Both the position numbers and the translations under genes were made by a program. Positions 51,564 through 60,314 of a DNA stretch of 64,000 bases are shown piece by piece (the first letter of the stretch is position 1; each line of letters starts with the position of its first letter). The notes below the pieces were generated by a model. It did no database searches. It saw only the letters and a list, made by a program, of their open reading frames with translations, and was not told where the DNA came from. Origin of the DNA: Legionella_C dresdenensis (GTDB lineage Bacteria > Pseudomonadota > Gammaproteobacteria > Legionellales > Legionellaceae); assembly GCF_042649825.1 (NCBI RefSeq), contig NZ_JBHSAB010000023.1, positions 186,001-250,000 on the forward strand, written 5' to 3'.

Positions 51564-52523
51564 ATGAAAATACATATTCCACCGAGAGTCGATGCTCCTG
51601 AAACAAACCTATTTGCTAAAATTATAAAACGTTTTTCAAATACTGAATGGGATCGCGATGTTATGATTCTTATTCCAGGTGGGCCTGGTGGGAACCATAC
51701 TCTATATGCTGATATAGAAGAATCTCTCTTGGAATATGCTGATTTGGTTATTCTGGATCTTCGAGGTTGTGGCTACAGCGATAAAGCTGATGTTAGATTT
51801 TGCACTTTGGAGCATCATATCAGAGATATTGAAGCTGTCCGAATTGCTTTAAATATCAACAAGCCTATAATTCACGGTTGTTCATATGGCGCAATAGTTG
51901 CCCTAGGTTATGCAATATCGCCCTATTCAGAAAATTTATCGAAACTTATTTTATCTTCTTGTGCTGCTTCTGGAGACTTCATCAGAGCAGCACAAGAAAA
52001 CCTGAAAAAAAGAGGAACACCAGAACAAATTAAAATAGCAGAGCTTCTATGGGAAGGGAAGTTTGAAAGTCCTGAACAATTTGCAGAATATTACAAAACA
52101 ATGGCACCTCTATACGTTTACCACGCCCCGAAACCTGAAGAGCTCCCAATTTTAAAATATAACATTCCTTATAATACTGATTTAGTAAACTACGCTTTTA
52201 AAGGATTTCTGCTAGAGTTTGACTACCGCCCGCATTTAACAAAAGTAAAAACGCCGACGCTAATTTTTTCAGGCAAAAATGACTGGATAATTGATACCGA
52301 ACAAGCGGAAATTTTATATGCTGGTATTGCAAGATCTACTTTAATTACTCTCGATGAGTGTGGACATTTCCCTTGGAAAGACCAAAAAAGTGCTTTTTTA
52401 TCAAGTTTAAAATTTTTTTTAAATCCGGCTTTAGATTGCGACAACTTCAACGATACAGCCTTTAGAATGGCCCGGATCAGAATGTCATCTTCGGATCAAC
52501 AATCACGGACCAGATTAAATTAA
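51564..52523 (+). CDS. Alpha/beta hydrolase, proline iminopeptidase-like
   Basis: 319 residues. Oxyanion motif IPGGPGGNH near 38, nucleophile Ser107 in HGCSYGA, Asp240 in GKNDW and His268 in ECGHFPW give a complete triad. The GGPGG loop and LDLRGCGYSD are usual in proline iminopeptidases and related peptidases/esterases. The last 35 residues have no family match. No signal peptide. Together with the divergent amidase it could degrade an amide or peptide compound. Confidence 0.88.
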   Translation: MKIHIPPRVDAPETNLFAKIIKRFSNTEWDRDVMILIPGGPGGNHTLYADIEESLLEYADLVILDLRGCGYSDKADVRFCTLEHHIRDIEAVRIALNINKPIIHGCSYGAIVALGYAISPYSENLSKLILSSCAASGDFIRAAQENLKKRGTPEQIKIAELLWEGKFESPEQFAEYYKTMAPLYVYHAPKPEELPILKYNIPYNTDLVNYAFKGFLLEFDYRPHLTKVKTPTLIFSGKNDWIIDTEQAEILYAGIARSTLITLDECGHFPWKDQKSAFLSSLKFFLNPALDCDNFNDTAFRMARIRMSSSDQQSRTRLN

Positions 52524-52537
52524 TTCTTTATAACAAA

Positions 52538-52993
52538 TCAGGGCTTAAATTCATGATCGTTGTATTCTTCCATACTTTTTCTTGATCCTTCTAATTCCAC
52601 ACTTTTATAAATACTCGATGCAGCCATTATTAAAAGTGCATTTACTCGTTTAGAAGGGTTATTCAAATCCATTGTTCCACCATGACCATTAGGGTAATTA
52701 GTAGCTATTTCTTCTGCAAAATCTTGATTTATGAACCCGGCTTTAGTTAAAACCTCTAAAGTTTTTTTGATATTTTCAGTTTTATGCAGAGGGGTTTGGA
52801 CTGAAATGCTTGTCACTTGAACTGAATCTAAATGGATTTTAGCTTGCAGCATTAATTTAACGATGTCAGATTTTTTGTCTGCTGGAAAATTAAGCCTCAT
52901 TGTTGTTCCATAGACACTAGCTGTAATGTGAGCTGAGTCAATACTAGCTACTTGATTACCAGAATAATGAAAATTTTTTATTTCCTCACGCAT
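52538..52993 (-). CDS. Unknown protein, paralog of the fragment at 49.1-49.45 kb
   Basis: 151 residues from the ATG at 52993 (GGGG upstream). Pattern: beta-rich N-terminus (ASVYGTTMRLNFPADKKSDI), helices to about 90, then TNYPNGHGGTMDLN and a helical end (KRVNALLIMAASSIYKSVEL). No known domain is recognised. A homologous truncated copy three kilobases away shows that the family has been duplicated here. Convergent with the hydrolase gene, 14 bases apart. Confidence 0.6.
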   Translation of the reverse strand: MREEIKNFHYSGNQVASIDSAHITASVYGTTMRLNFPADKKSDIVKLMLQAKIHLDSVQVTSISVQTPLHKTENIKKTLEVLTKAGFINQDFAEEIATNYPNGHGGTMDLNNPSKRVNALLIMAASSIYKSVELEGSRKSMEEYNDHEFKP

Positions 52994-53160
52994 ATTAACA
53001 TTCCCCACTTGATTAAAGAATGTGCATTATATCATATTCTATACATGCCGTGTTAAGGATAACCTACCTTACTCTGCTAAAGGAACCTGTTTTCAGTTTT
53101 AAGGCAGGTACAACCCAATCAAATCTTACTCGATAATGAGTAAGATTGTCGTGACCAACC

Positions 53161-55428
53161 TTAGAGAATAGTACAGTTTTCTAATCCCCAACGATTTTCA
53201 GGAGATATCTGCCCGGGGTTTGTGTGATGTTGTTTAGGTATGGCAAATAACCCGTTTGTTTGTAGAGATTGGCCGGTTGTGGTTGAAATCGGTGTAGCCG
53301 CAGGTTCGCTATTTAATTTCGTCAGAACTCTATATAAAAAGCGCGCCATAATGGTTTCAACCGTGTTTGTGTTTGTCAGGAAACAAAAAATATCAGGATC
53401 AAGATTCATTCCCGTTAACAGCGCTTCCATTACAAAATTGAACATGGCTTGTCGCACTTCTAACTGAGGGTGATTAAAAAAACTTAAGTTATTTTTCACA
53501 AAGGCTTTGCGCTTTACCTCGTCAATATCAGGTAACATCCTCTCCATGCAATATAGATAGTATAAGATTTCTTTATTATTAGATTGAAGTGCCCTACTCT
53601 CAAATGCATGTATTTCTTCTACTGTATAACAAGGTATTAAGGCCTGTATGACATTATTATGAGCATAATTATAATCAAAATAATTATTTGATAGCGCAAC
53701 TATAGCGGGTGAAGTCACATTGTCACTAAGTCTTTCCTTTATTTTTACGAGACATTCTGCTAACTCGGGTATAATCTTATTGTTTTGAATCAAACCTGTC
53801 AGGTAGGTCAAAAGAGTGAGCAAGGTATTGTTACCAAGATAGGGAATCATTTTTATCAGGCAGTACCAATTCATCCTTTCATCAATATTTGTTAATCTGC
53901 CATGGTTCATCAAATTAGGTATAATTACCGTCACTAAAGAATCAAGCCTTTGCTGAGAAAGCCGTGGTGCGATAAAACCTAAAAAATTCAATGCTTTTTT
54001 TAACGCATAATAGCGTTCCGAACTGGACAAATGACCTTCAATAAAATCAACATATTTATCAATAGCTGCTTGACTCAACATAGGGGCAATACATTCTAAC
54101 AAACCTAATGCTGCTTTCGAGAGATGATTGTTTGTGGCAGGTAAATTAACATCAATAAATTTAAAATATTTATCAATAGACGCCTGACTCAGCCGAGGGG
54201 TAATCGCTTTTAGTACATTAAATATCGCCTCAGAGTCGTTGATGTTTAATTTGGATAAAATATCCTCAATAAAATCAGCATATCTATCAATAGATGCCTG
54301 GCTCAGTTTAGGAGAAATTATGCGTATGCTATCGGATGCTCCTAACTCGATAATAACAGGATAAAGATTGTGTGGCCAATAGGGCGATTTTACTTTACAG
54401 GTTAACGTCAAATCTACAAAACTATCTAGCGCTTCTTCTGGAATTACAGGTAATACAATACGAAGATATTCGATAAGAAAACTAACTTCATCCAACTCCC
54501 TCCCATCAACCCGATCCTTAATTTGATCAATAAGCGCAGGCACTGACACTTCCTCTGTCTGCCAACCCAGGCTCCTTACACCTCTTACCGCTTTTTGCCG
54601 AAGCGAGTCTAGTGCGTACACACTCATGGCCATTTCGTGCACAAGCGATGACCATTCGAGCTTATTAAAACGTCTTACCAGTTCTTCTGACAAGAGATGG
54701 TATATATAGTATCCCCCTCTCAGTTTCATGTAGTTTACGATAGTTTTTATGGCATCGATCCGCGCTTGTTGCGCAAGGTAAGGTATTGCAGAGGCTATAT
54801 AGTCAACTCCAGTTTCAGGAAAAAAGGGAGCGCTAGATGGCAAAATAAAAAACTCATTACTAATGCTTTGTTTATACATAGCCAGCGCTGACATCACTAG
54901 ACGCGCTTGTGTCTCTTCATTAATTGCTGGAGCAAGCATTGTTATCAAAGCAAAGGCTTTCTTGCGAATACTCTGGTTGAGGTCCTCTTTATTGAGGTCG
55001 TTTAAAAATGGTTCTAAATCCTGAATCAGGCTTGTTACTTCCGGCATTAAATCGATCTTTCTGAGAGAGGCGGCAACGAACACGGCTTGGAATTTACTCG
55101 TTGGGGAGGCAACATATCTTAGAAATGATTTTGAAATTTGACCTTTTATTTTCTGATTAATCTCCACTGGATTCATGTTTAAAATGCCGTGTGTCATATC
55201 ACTTAAAAGCCGTTTCTGCCAACGCAAAGCATCGGGGTCCCGCCTGGATAACAAAGCAAGCTCAGCTAATCCTTTAAAGTTTTTGTCAACCAGGCGGCAT
55301 TGTTTGTAGAGCATGTCTGGCGGCAAATAATAAAAAACGGGCAGCAGAATATCTGCGAAAAGAATAACAGTATCGGATTCGGCAGCTATGATGGTTGGAA
55401 GCATGATTAATTTATTGCAACTATTCAT
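53161..55428 (-). CDS. F-box-like, HEAT-like repeat protein with C-terminal CaaX box; candidate effector
   Basis: 755 residues, no signal peptide. Residues 28-55 (LPVFYYLPPDMLYKQCRLVD, NKNFKGLAEL-like) fit an F-box. From about 380 helical repeats of about 40 residues recur with the pattern SQASIDKYxDFIE: RISPKLSQASIDRYADFIED, ITPRLSQASIDKYFKFI, IAPMLSQAAIDKYVDFIEG, IAPRLSQQRLDSLV; this is HEAT/ARM-like. A Pro/Thr/Gln linker leads to the last four residues CTIL, a CaaX box with Leu, the geranylgeranylation type. Legionella AnkB likewise joins an F-box, repeats and CaaX. Host membrane-anchored ubiquitin-ligase adaptor is the leading guess. Confidence 0.7.
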   Translation of the reverse strand: MNSCNKLIMLPTIIAAESDTVILFADILLPVFYYLPPDMLYKQCRLVDKNFKGLAELALLSRRDPDALRWQKRLLSDMTHGILNMNPVEINQKIKGQISKSFLRYVASPTSKFQAVFVAASLRKIDLMPEVTSLIQDLEPFLNDLNKEDLNQSIRKKAFALITMLAPAINEETQARLVMSALAMYKQSISNEFFILPSSAPFFPETGVDYIASAIPYLAQQARIDAIKTIVNYMKLRGGYYIYHLLSEELVRRFNKLEWSSLVHEMAMSVYALDSLRQKAVRGVRSLGWQTEEVSVPALIDQIKDRVDGRELDEVSFLIEYLRIVLPVIPEEALDSFVDLTLTCKVKSPYWPHNLYPVIIELGASDSIRIISPKLSQASIDRYADFIEDILSKLNINDSEAIFNVLKAITPRLSQASIDKYFKFIDVNLPATNNHLSKAALGLLECIAPMLSQAAIDKYVDFIEGHLSSSERYYALKKALNFLGFIAPRLSQQRLDSLVTVIIPNLMNHGRLTNIDERMNWYCLIKMIPYLGNNTLLTLLTYLTGLIQNNKIIPELAECLVKIKERLSDNVTSPAIVALSNNYFDYNYAHNNVIQALIPCYTVEEIHAFESRALQSNNKEILYYLYCMERMLPDIDEVKRKAFVKNNLSFFNHPQLEVRQAMFNFVMEALLTGMNLDPDIFCFLTNTNTVETIMARFLYRVLTKLNSEPAATPISTTTGQSLQTNGLFAIPKQHHTNPGQISPENRWGLENCTIL

Positions 55429-55546
55429 AATACAATACTTTTATCATATCTATTAGATAATGGCAAATTGTTTTACATTTTATAAAATAATTAAATTAAA
55501 TGGTTAATTAACACTTAAAGTTATTACGTCACACCTCTACATTTCT

Positions 55547-58153
55547 CTAGGCGCTAACTGACATAATGCGATTATCTATATATGCCTCATTAATAACTTC
55601 TAACTGATTCTGTCGTTTGGTATGAGCAAAGAAACCATCGCCGGAAATTAATAACTTGATTGCTATGGCTAGTAAACCAACTCCGGTGGCCGCAATGCCA
55701 ATATTAATGAGTAACGGCTTCCAAGCGGCGCGATGCGTGCTCATGGCTTTAAATCCTTGCTGATAAGCAGCAGTAAAATCACGACTAATTTGTTGTTGCT
55801 TTTGCGTATCATTAGCGATACGTGCAATTAAAAGTTGGCGGGTAAAGATTAGGAGTTGGTTAACTAGCGCCCTGGTTTTTTCCCCTTCCGCGCGGCTTAA
55901 GTTATCAGGACTTTCAGCTAAAGCATCGCCATGTTGGCCTAGTTGGTTAATGGCGCTAAAAAGATTTAAAAATTGATTAATTGGCGCCTTGCCATTGGCC
56001 GTAAATGGTTTGCCGGCGGAAAGGGCTTCCGGAAAATTAACCCCGAGCTTAATTAATTCAGCAATGGTTTCTACGTGATTATTTTGCATCGCGGCACATA
56101 AGGCAGTACCGCCATCATTAATCGCAACATTTAAATCAGCGCCCAGCTCGCTTAGTTTAGTCACTACTGCGGTATGGCCATTTTGGGCGGCAAGATAAAG
56201 CGGTGTTGCGCCGTTATTCATTGCCTGATTTAAATCAGCGCCCTGTTTTGCCAGTTCGACAAGGCAATTTAAATTACCATCTTCCCCAGCTATGCAAGCG
56301 GCTGTTGCCCCTATGCTGTTAGTTGCATTTAAATCAGCGCCATACTTGGCTAATTCAGTAATAACTTGTTGATGGCCATTGCTGGCGGCAATTAAAACAG
56401 GTGGGTGGTCCTTATATTTCACATCCAAATTTGCATGCTTACTAGCAAGTACGGAGATAAGGTGAGCATGGCCACAGAGCGCGGCAACAGAAATAGGGGT
56501 TAACTCATTTGACAAGGGTAAATTGATATCTGTAGTTATAGATGATAAAGTTAACAATGCATCTTTATGACCCGATAATGCGGCTAATACCAATGGTGTT
56601 ATTCCTTCAGGCGAAGCAATTGTCATATCAGCGCCACTTTCAATCAACGCTTCAAGTACGCTTGAGAAACCATTTAGAGCAGCAATCAAAGCAGGAGTTA
56701 GCCCCACTTTATTAAGTTGATTTAGATTAGCGCCGTTTTGGGCAAGCGCTGTAATAACTGAGGCATGGCCACATCTAGCCGCATCATGGGCAGCAGTATT
56801 ACCATTGGGAGCGGCTTTATTCAAATCAGCTCCAAATTTTGCAAGTTGCTGAACGATTAACGGATACCCGTATTCAGCTGCACAATGGATAGGCGAGTAC
56901 CCGTTAGCATTTTCTTTGTTTAAATCCAGGTTTTGAGTAACCAATAAATTTAAAATATCTGAGCGATTATTCATTGCTGCAATATGGATTAAATTTTCCC
57001 CTGCTTTTGAGGCGGTATTTAAATTAAATTGCTGGTTTGCAAGCTCAGCAATAATTGCTGTATGTCCGCATCTTACAGCGTTAAATGCCAGGTTAGTTGC
57101 TTCCTTTTTGGTTTGGTTAAGAGCGACATTATGGCTAATTAAGGTCTGCAAAACGTTAAGATGACCCTGTCCAGTTGCAGCATATACCGCGCTTGCCTTA
57201 TCTGAGCGCGCCTCATTAAGATTAAATCCCAATTCAGCCAATTGAGCTAATTGCTGGCTATATCCATGCTTGGCATAGACAAAGGCTAAATAATTAATTC
57301 CTGTCCGCTTGACTATCGCTTGAGTAAGCACTTGTTTATTGCTAATTTGGTCAAGCGCGTTTTCTAAAAGATTAACACGCTTGTCTTGAGCTGTAATAAT
57401 AAGATCAGTGTTAAAGCTTACATAGTGTTTGCCAAATAAATTTCTGACCCACGCTACAAAATTAACCCAATAATGAGCAATAAAAAAACGATAAGGATTT
57501 GCGCGAAGTCCTGTCATAATATCGCGAGCTAGTGCTTGCGTATTATTCGTCTCTTGGCTATAAAATTTATCCTGGTTAATATCGCGGAATTTCCACCCCT
57601 TGCCCGGCCGGTACAACAGGGCGATACTATGATTATGGTTTCCTAGAAGTATCCCAATGGCTTGGTTGGATTGTGTTGAAGCCTGTTCAAACGCTGTGCC
57701 TAATTCATCAAGAAACGCCTTGATTTCCTGTTCGTTGTATATGAATGGCTTACGCGATATTGTTTTAAGCCCGCCCTGTTCAAGAATTTTTTCACTAGAT
57801 GCCACGCGCGAAATGGCTTCAATATCATGTTGATTTAAGCTTGACGATGCTTCAAAAACATTATCACATTCAGAAGGTGACTGGAAAAGGAATAAGCTAT
57901 CATAAAAAGCCGGTATTTCTGATAAACGCTGTTCTGTATTAGTGCGCTCATCACTTTTTTTTAAAATTGCTTGCTTAATTAAGGGCGCTAAATCATGTTG
58001 GCTTTGAATTAGTTTACGCCTTTCTTCAAAAAGATTTTCTTTATTAACAACCCCTTCCTCAATCCAGCGTAATGCAAATCCATGACAATCGCCTTTCTGT
58101 TTGGGATAGCCTAATTTTTCCTGGTGTTTTAAAATTGATTGATGAAGCGACAT
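55547..58153 (-). CDS. Ankyrin-repeat protein with papain-like N-terminal domain; candidate effector
   Basis: 868 residues from the ATG at 58153 (a TTG seven codons upstream is in frame). Residues 1-200 look like a YopT/C58-type cysteine protease: QKGDCHGFALRWIEEG (Cys23), GNHNHSIALLYRPGKGW (His175) and FRDINQDKF (Asp191). About 13 ankyrin repeats follow from about 285 to 715 (for example SPIHCAAEYGYPLIVQQLAK then FGADLNKAAPNGN), then a helical part and one membrane segment near 815-835 (LLINIGIAATGVGLLAIAIKL). The domain order predicts protein cleavage directed by the ankyrins. Effector role is inference. Confidence 0.72.
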   Translation of the reverse strand: MSLHQSILKHQEKLGYPKQKGDCHGFALRWIEEGVVNKENLFEERRKLIQSQHDLAPLIKQAILKKSDERTNTEQRLSEIPAFYDSLFLFQSPSECDNVFEASSSLNQHDIEAISRVASSEKILEQGGLKTISRKPFIYNEQEIKAFLDELGTAFEQASTQSNQAIGILLGNHNHSIALLYRPGKGWKFRDINQDKFYSQETNNTQALARDIMTGLRANPYRFFIAHYWVNFVAWVRNLFGKHYVSFNTDLIITAQDKRVNLLENALDQISNKQVLTQAIVKRTGINYLAFVYAKHGYSQQLAQLAELGFNLNEARSDKASAVYAATGQGHLNVLQTLISHNVALNQTKKEATNLAFNAVRCGHTAIIAELANQQFNLNTASKAGENLIHIAAMNNRSDILNLLVTQNLDLNKENANGYSPIHCAAEYGYPLIVQQLAKFGADLNKAAPNGNTAAHDAARCGHASVITALAQNGANLNQLNKVGLTPALIAALNGFSSVLEALIESGADMTIASPEGITPLVLAALSGHKDALLTLSSITTDINLPLSNELTPISVAALCGHAHLISVLASKHANLDVKYKDHPPVLIAASNGHQQVITELAKYGADLNATNSIGATAACIAGEDGNLNCLVELAKQGADLNQAMNNGATPLYLAAQNGHTAVVTKLSELGADLNVAINDGGTALCAAMQNNHVETIAELIKLGVNFPEALSAGKPFTANGKAPINQFLNLFSAINQLGQHGDALAESPDNLSRAEGEKTRALVNQLLIFTRQLLIARIANDTQKQQQISRDFTAAYQQGFKAMSTHRAAWKPLLINIGIAATGVGLLAIAIKLLISGDGFFAHTKRQNQLEVINEAYIDNRIMSVSA

Positions 58154-58405
58154 AAAGATAAAGATATTAGACAAATTGTACTTATATTATCATTTTGATG
58201 TAAATATTTCAAATTATGTTTGAATTTAAACTAAATAAGCACTAATAAGTCAACATTCCTTGCAGAGGAAGTTCCCTATATTAGAAATAACACATTAACA
58301 CCAATAATGTGTAAATATAATACAATTTCAACCCTATTAATAGTAATAGAAAATATAGAGTATGATATGAAATTTACTAACACTGAACACTTTCCTCTTT
58401 ATAAA

Positions 58406-58724
58406 TGGGCTTTGTTGAGAGTAGCCTTGATGCAGCGAAGCGTAATCAAGGTTTCTATCCCGTGTTCAGGCACCTATGCCTTGTAAGTTCAGAGCGGGTA
58501 ATCCCTTTCCTTTAAAGGTTTTTTGCAAACACGCATGAAGTCATCCTGACGCTCCCAGATGCCATCCGTGGCATCTGAGGGTTTGCAAAAAACCTTTAAA
58601 GGAAAGTGCTTACTGGAGAGAGTGGTAATGGTTCTTACTCTGATTCTAATGCATGGTTAAAATGGTGGCTGTTTTTCCGAGAGATTATTGAATAACCAGA
58701 GTGGGTTAAAGAATTGAAGTTACG
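58406..58724 (+). repeat. ~320-bp repeat, left copy (inverted relative to 62.9-63.2 kb)
   Basis: Starts TGGGCTTTGTTGA, like the ends of IS5/IS903-group elements, continues with GCCTTGATGCAGCGAAGCGT, and contains an inner 25-bp inverted repeat (CTTTCCTTTAAAGGTTTTTT then GCAAA, and its complement) around a CAGATGCCATCCGTGGCATCTG hairpin. Nearly identical to the reverse complement of 62,874-63,204 apart from small indels. Ends at GAATTGAAGTTACG, where it cuts a higB-like frame. Confidence 0.9.
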
Positions 58725-58795
58725 AACATATCATTACTCATGCAGAGTACAGTAAGCGTAGCAACCAAGATAAGCTTAAAAGAGGTGCATTATGA
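58718..58795 (+). pseudogene. Truncated HigB-type toxin C-terminus
   Basis: The frame YEHIITHAEYSKRSNQDKLK then RGAL ends at 58,795, overlapping the higA ATG. The THAEY motif is the C-terminal signature of the HigB (COG4680) mRNA interferase. Everything upstream has been replaced by the 320-bp repeat. Confidence 0.65.
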
Positions 58796-59223
58796 CTATG
58801 GCTGCCCTATCTATTGATTATATTGATGAACATACTAATCATGAATTTCACTTACCTCTTTCAGTCTTTAAAAAACCAAAAAGCAGTGAAGACTATTCAA
58901 GACTGGAGGAAATTCTTGACCAATTGACAGATGAAGTTAGAGATGATGAGACTCATCCACTAGCCCTTGCCATGCAAATTATTGGTGATAATTTAGAGCA
59001 GTATGATAATGAGCATCATCCTGATATTGGTGCAAATATTACTGACGTAGAAATGGTGAAATATTTGATGGAGTCACATCACCTGCATCAAAAAGATTTG
59101 GCTGATATTTTTGGAAGCCAAGCTAATGTATCAAAATTTTTAAATGGAGAAAGACAGCTAGGAAAGAATGCTATCTTAGGTCTTAAAAAAAGATTTGGTA
59201 TTAGTGCTGACTTCTTCCTTTAA
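58792..59223 (+). CDS. HigA-type antitoxin (orphan)
   Basis: 143 residues. N-terminal part HPLALAMQIIGDNLEQYDNE is typical of HigA partners of COG4680 HigB; the C-terminal HTH is LHQKDLADIFGSQANVSKFL then NGERQLGKNAILGLKKRFGI. Represses its own promoter in relatives. Its toxin gene is reduced to a stub, so it is an orphan antitoxin. AGAGGTGCATT precedes the ATG. Confidence 0.82.
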   Translation: MTMAALSIDYIDEHTNHEFHLPLSVFKKPKSSEDYSRLEEILDQLTDEVRDDETHPLALAMQIIGDNLEQYDNEHHPDIGANITDVEMVKYLMESHHLHQKDLADIFGSQANVSKFLNGERQLGKNAILGLKKRFGISADFFL

Positions 59224-59324
59224 TACATAGAATTTACTATTACAAAAACATGAACATTCAATAAAGCCTGAAATTGTTTCTGCTTCTGGCTTTAATGAAA
59301 AAGTAATTTTTAAGTTCCAATTCG

Positions 59325-60203
59325 TTACTTTTTAAGAAAGAAATCGATAAAACAGCGCACTTTAGGTTGTGTATAACGAAATTTAGGATAAAAATAATAA
59401 ACAGACGCATTTACAGCTTGATAAGAAGAAAGTACCTCGACCAAGTCTCCTGAAATTAACGATTCCTCGAGTATATAAAAGGGTAGTTGCACAATTCCTA
59501 GTCCTGCTTTGGCGCATTCAACCATACCTGTAACATGATTTAATACCAGGGATGGTTTAATTTTTATTTCATGGCCGCGTTTTAAATGGGTACTGCATAT
59601 TTCATGACGTGCATAATGGCCGATATAAGTATGTTGCCGTAAATCCTGCAGGGTATTTGGTTTACCATGCTTTTTAAAATAAGCAGGGGAAGCACACATC
59701 ACATGACGCGTGGTTGTTAAATTACCTTGTATCACATTGTCTGGTGCAATTAATGAAAATCCAACCGCAATATCGACTTGTTCCTGTTCAAAGTTAGGAA
59801 CACGCTCACTAATATCGATAATTAAATCCAGTTCTGGATATTTCTGCATAAAGTCTTGTAAACGGGGATAAATAATCTTTTTAGCGAAATAATCTAGCGC
59901 CACAACATGCAGAGTGCCTTGAGGCGTTGCATGAAAATCCTGGCACACAGCACGGGTATCTTCTAATTCTTTTTTTAAACGTAAGCATTGCTGCAACAAA
60001 ATTTCACCCTGATTTGTCAAATGCAAACGCTGATTGGTACGTATAAACAGATCAACGCCTAAATCTGCCTCTAATTTTTTGATTTGTTTGCTTATGGATG
60101 CTTTTGTTAGCGACAAATGCTTAGCTGCTTGAGATAAGCTACAGGTTTGAGCCGCATAGGTGAAAATTTCAAAACGATCCAAATCAGACACGGTTGTTAA
60201 CAA
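59325..60203 (-). CDS. LysR-family transcriptional regulator
   Basis: 292 residues: HTH near residues 8-65 (FEIFTYAAQTCSLSQAAKHL, SLTKASISKQIKKLEADLGV) and an effector-binding domain in which GTLHVVALDYFAKKIIYPRL is the start of subdomain 1. The start shown is a TTG; GTG five codons in is an alternative, and no clear ribosome binding site is visible. Divergent from the beta-lactamase-like gene with 111 bases between, the AmpR-type layout. Confidence 0.9.
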   Translation of the reverse strand: MLTTVSDLDRFEIFTYAAQTCSLSQAAKHLSLTKASISKQIKKLEADLGVDLFIRTNQRLHLTNQGEILLQQCLRLKKELEDTRAVCQDFHATPQGTLHVVALDYFAKKIIYPRLQDFMQKYPELDLIIDISERVPNFEQEQVDIAVGFSLIAPDNVIQGNLTTTRHVMCASPAYFKKHGKPNTLQDLRQHTYIGHYARHEICSTHLKRGHEIKIKPSLVLNHVTGMVECAKAGLGIVQLPFYILEESLISGDLVEVLSSYQAVNASVYYFYPKFRYTQPKVRCFIDFFLKK

Positions 60204-60228
60204 AAAGGAAACAGTTGTTGCTTAATTT

Positions 60229-60262
60229 ATCACTTTTAAAGTGATTTTGAAACATCTATACT
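60229..60262. promoter_or_regulatory. Palindromic operator and -10 element between lysR and the beta-lactamase-like gene
   Basis: ATCACTTTTAAAGTGAT (60,229-60,245) is a perfect dyad close to the ATC-N9-GAT site of LysR regulators. TATACT at 60,257 is a good -10 for the rightward gene; a weak -35 would lie inside the palindrome, so binding there could control it. Confidence 0.6.
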
Positions 60263-60314
60263 GTGCAAAAATTGAATCTATATGCAAATATCATACATTT
60301 ATAAGTGAGTACAA

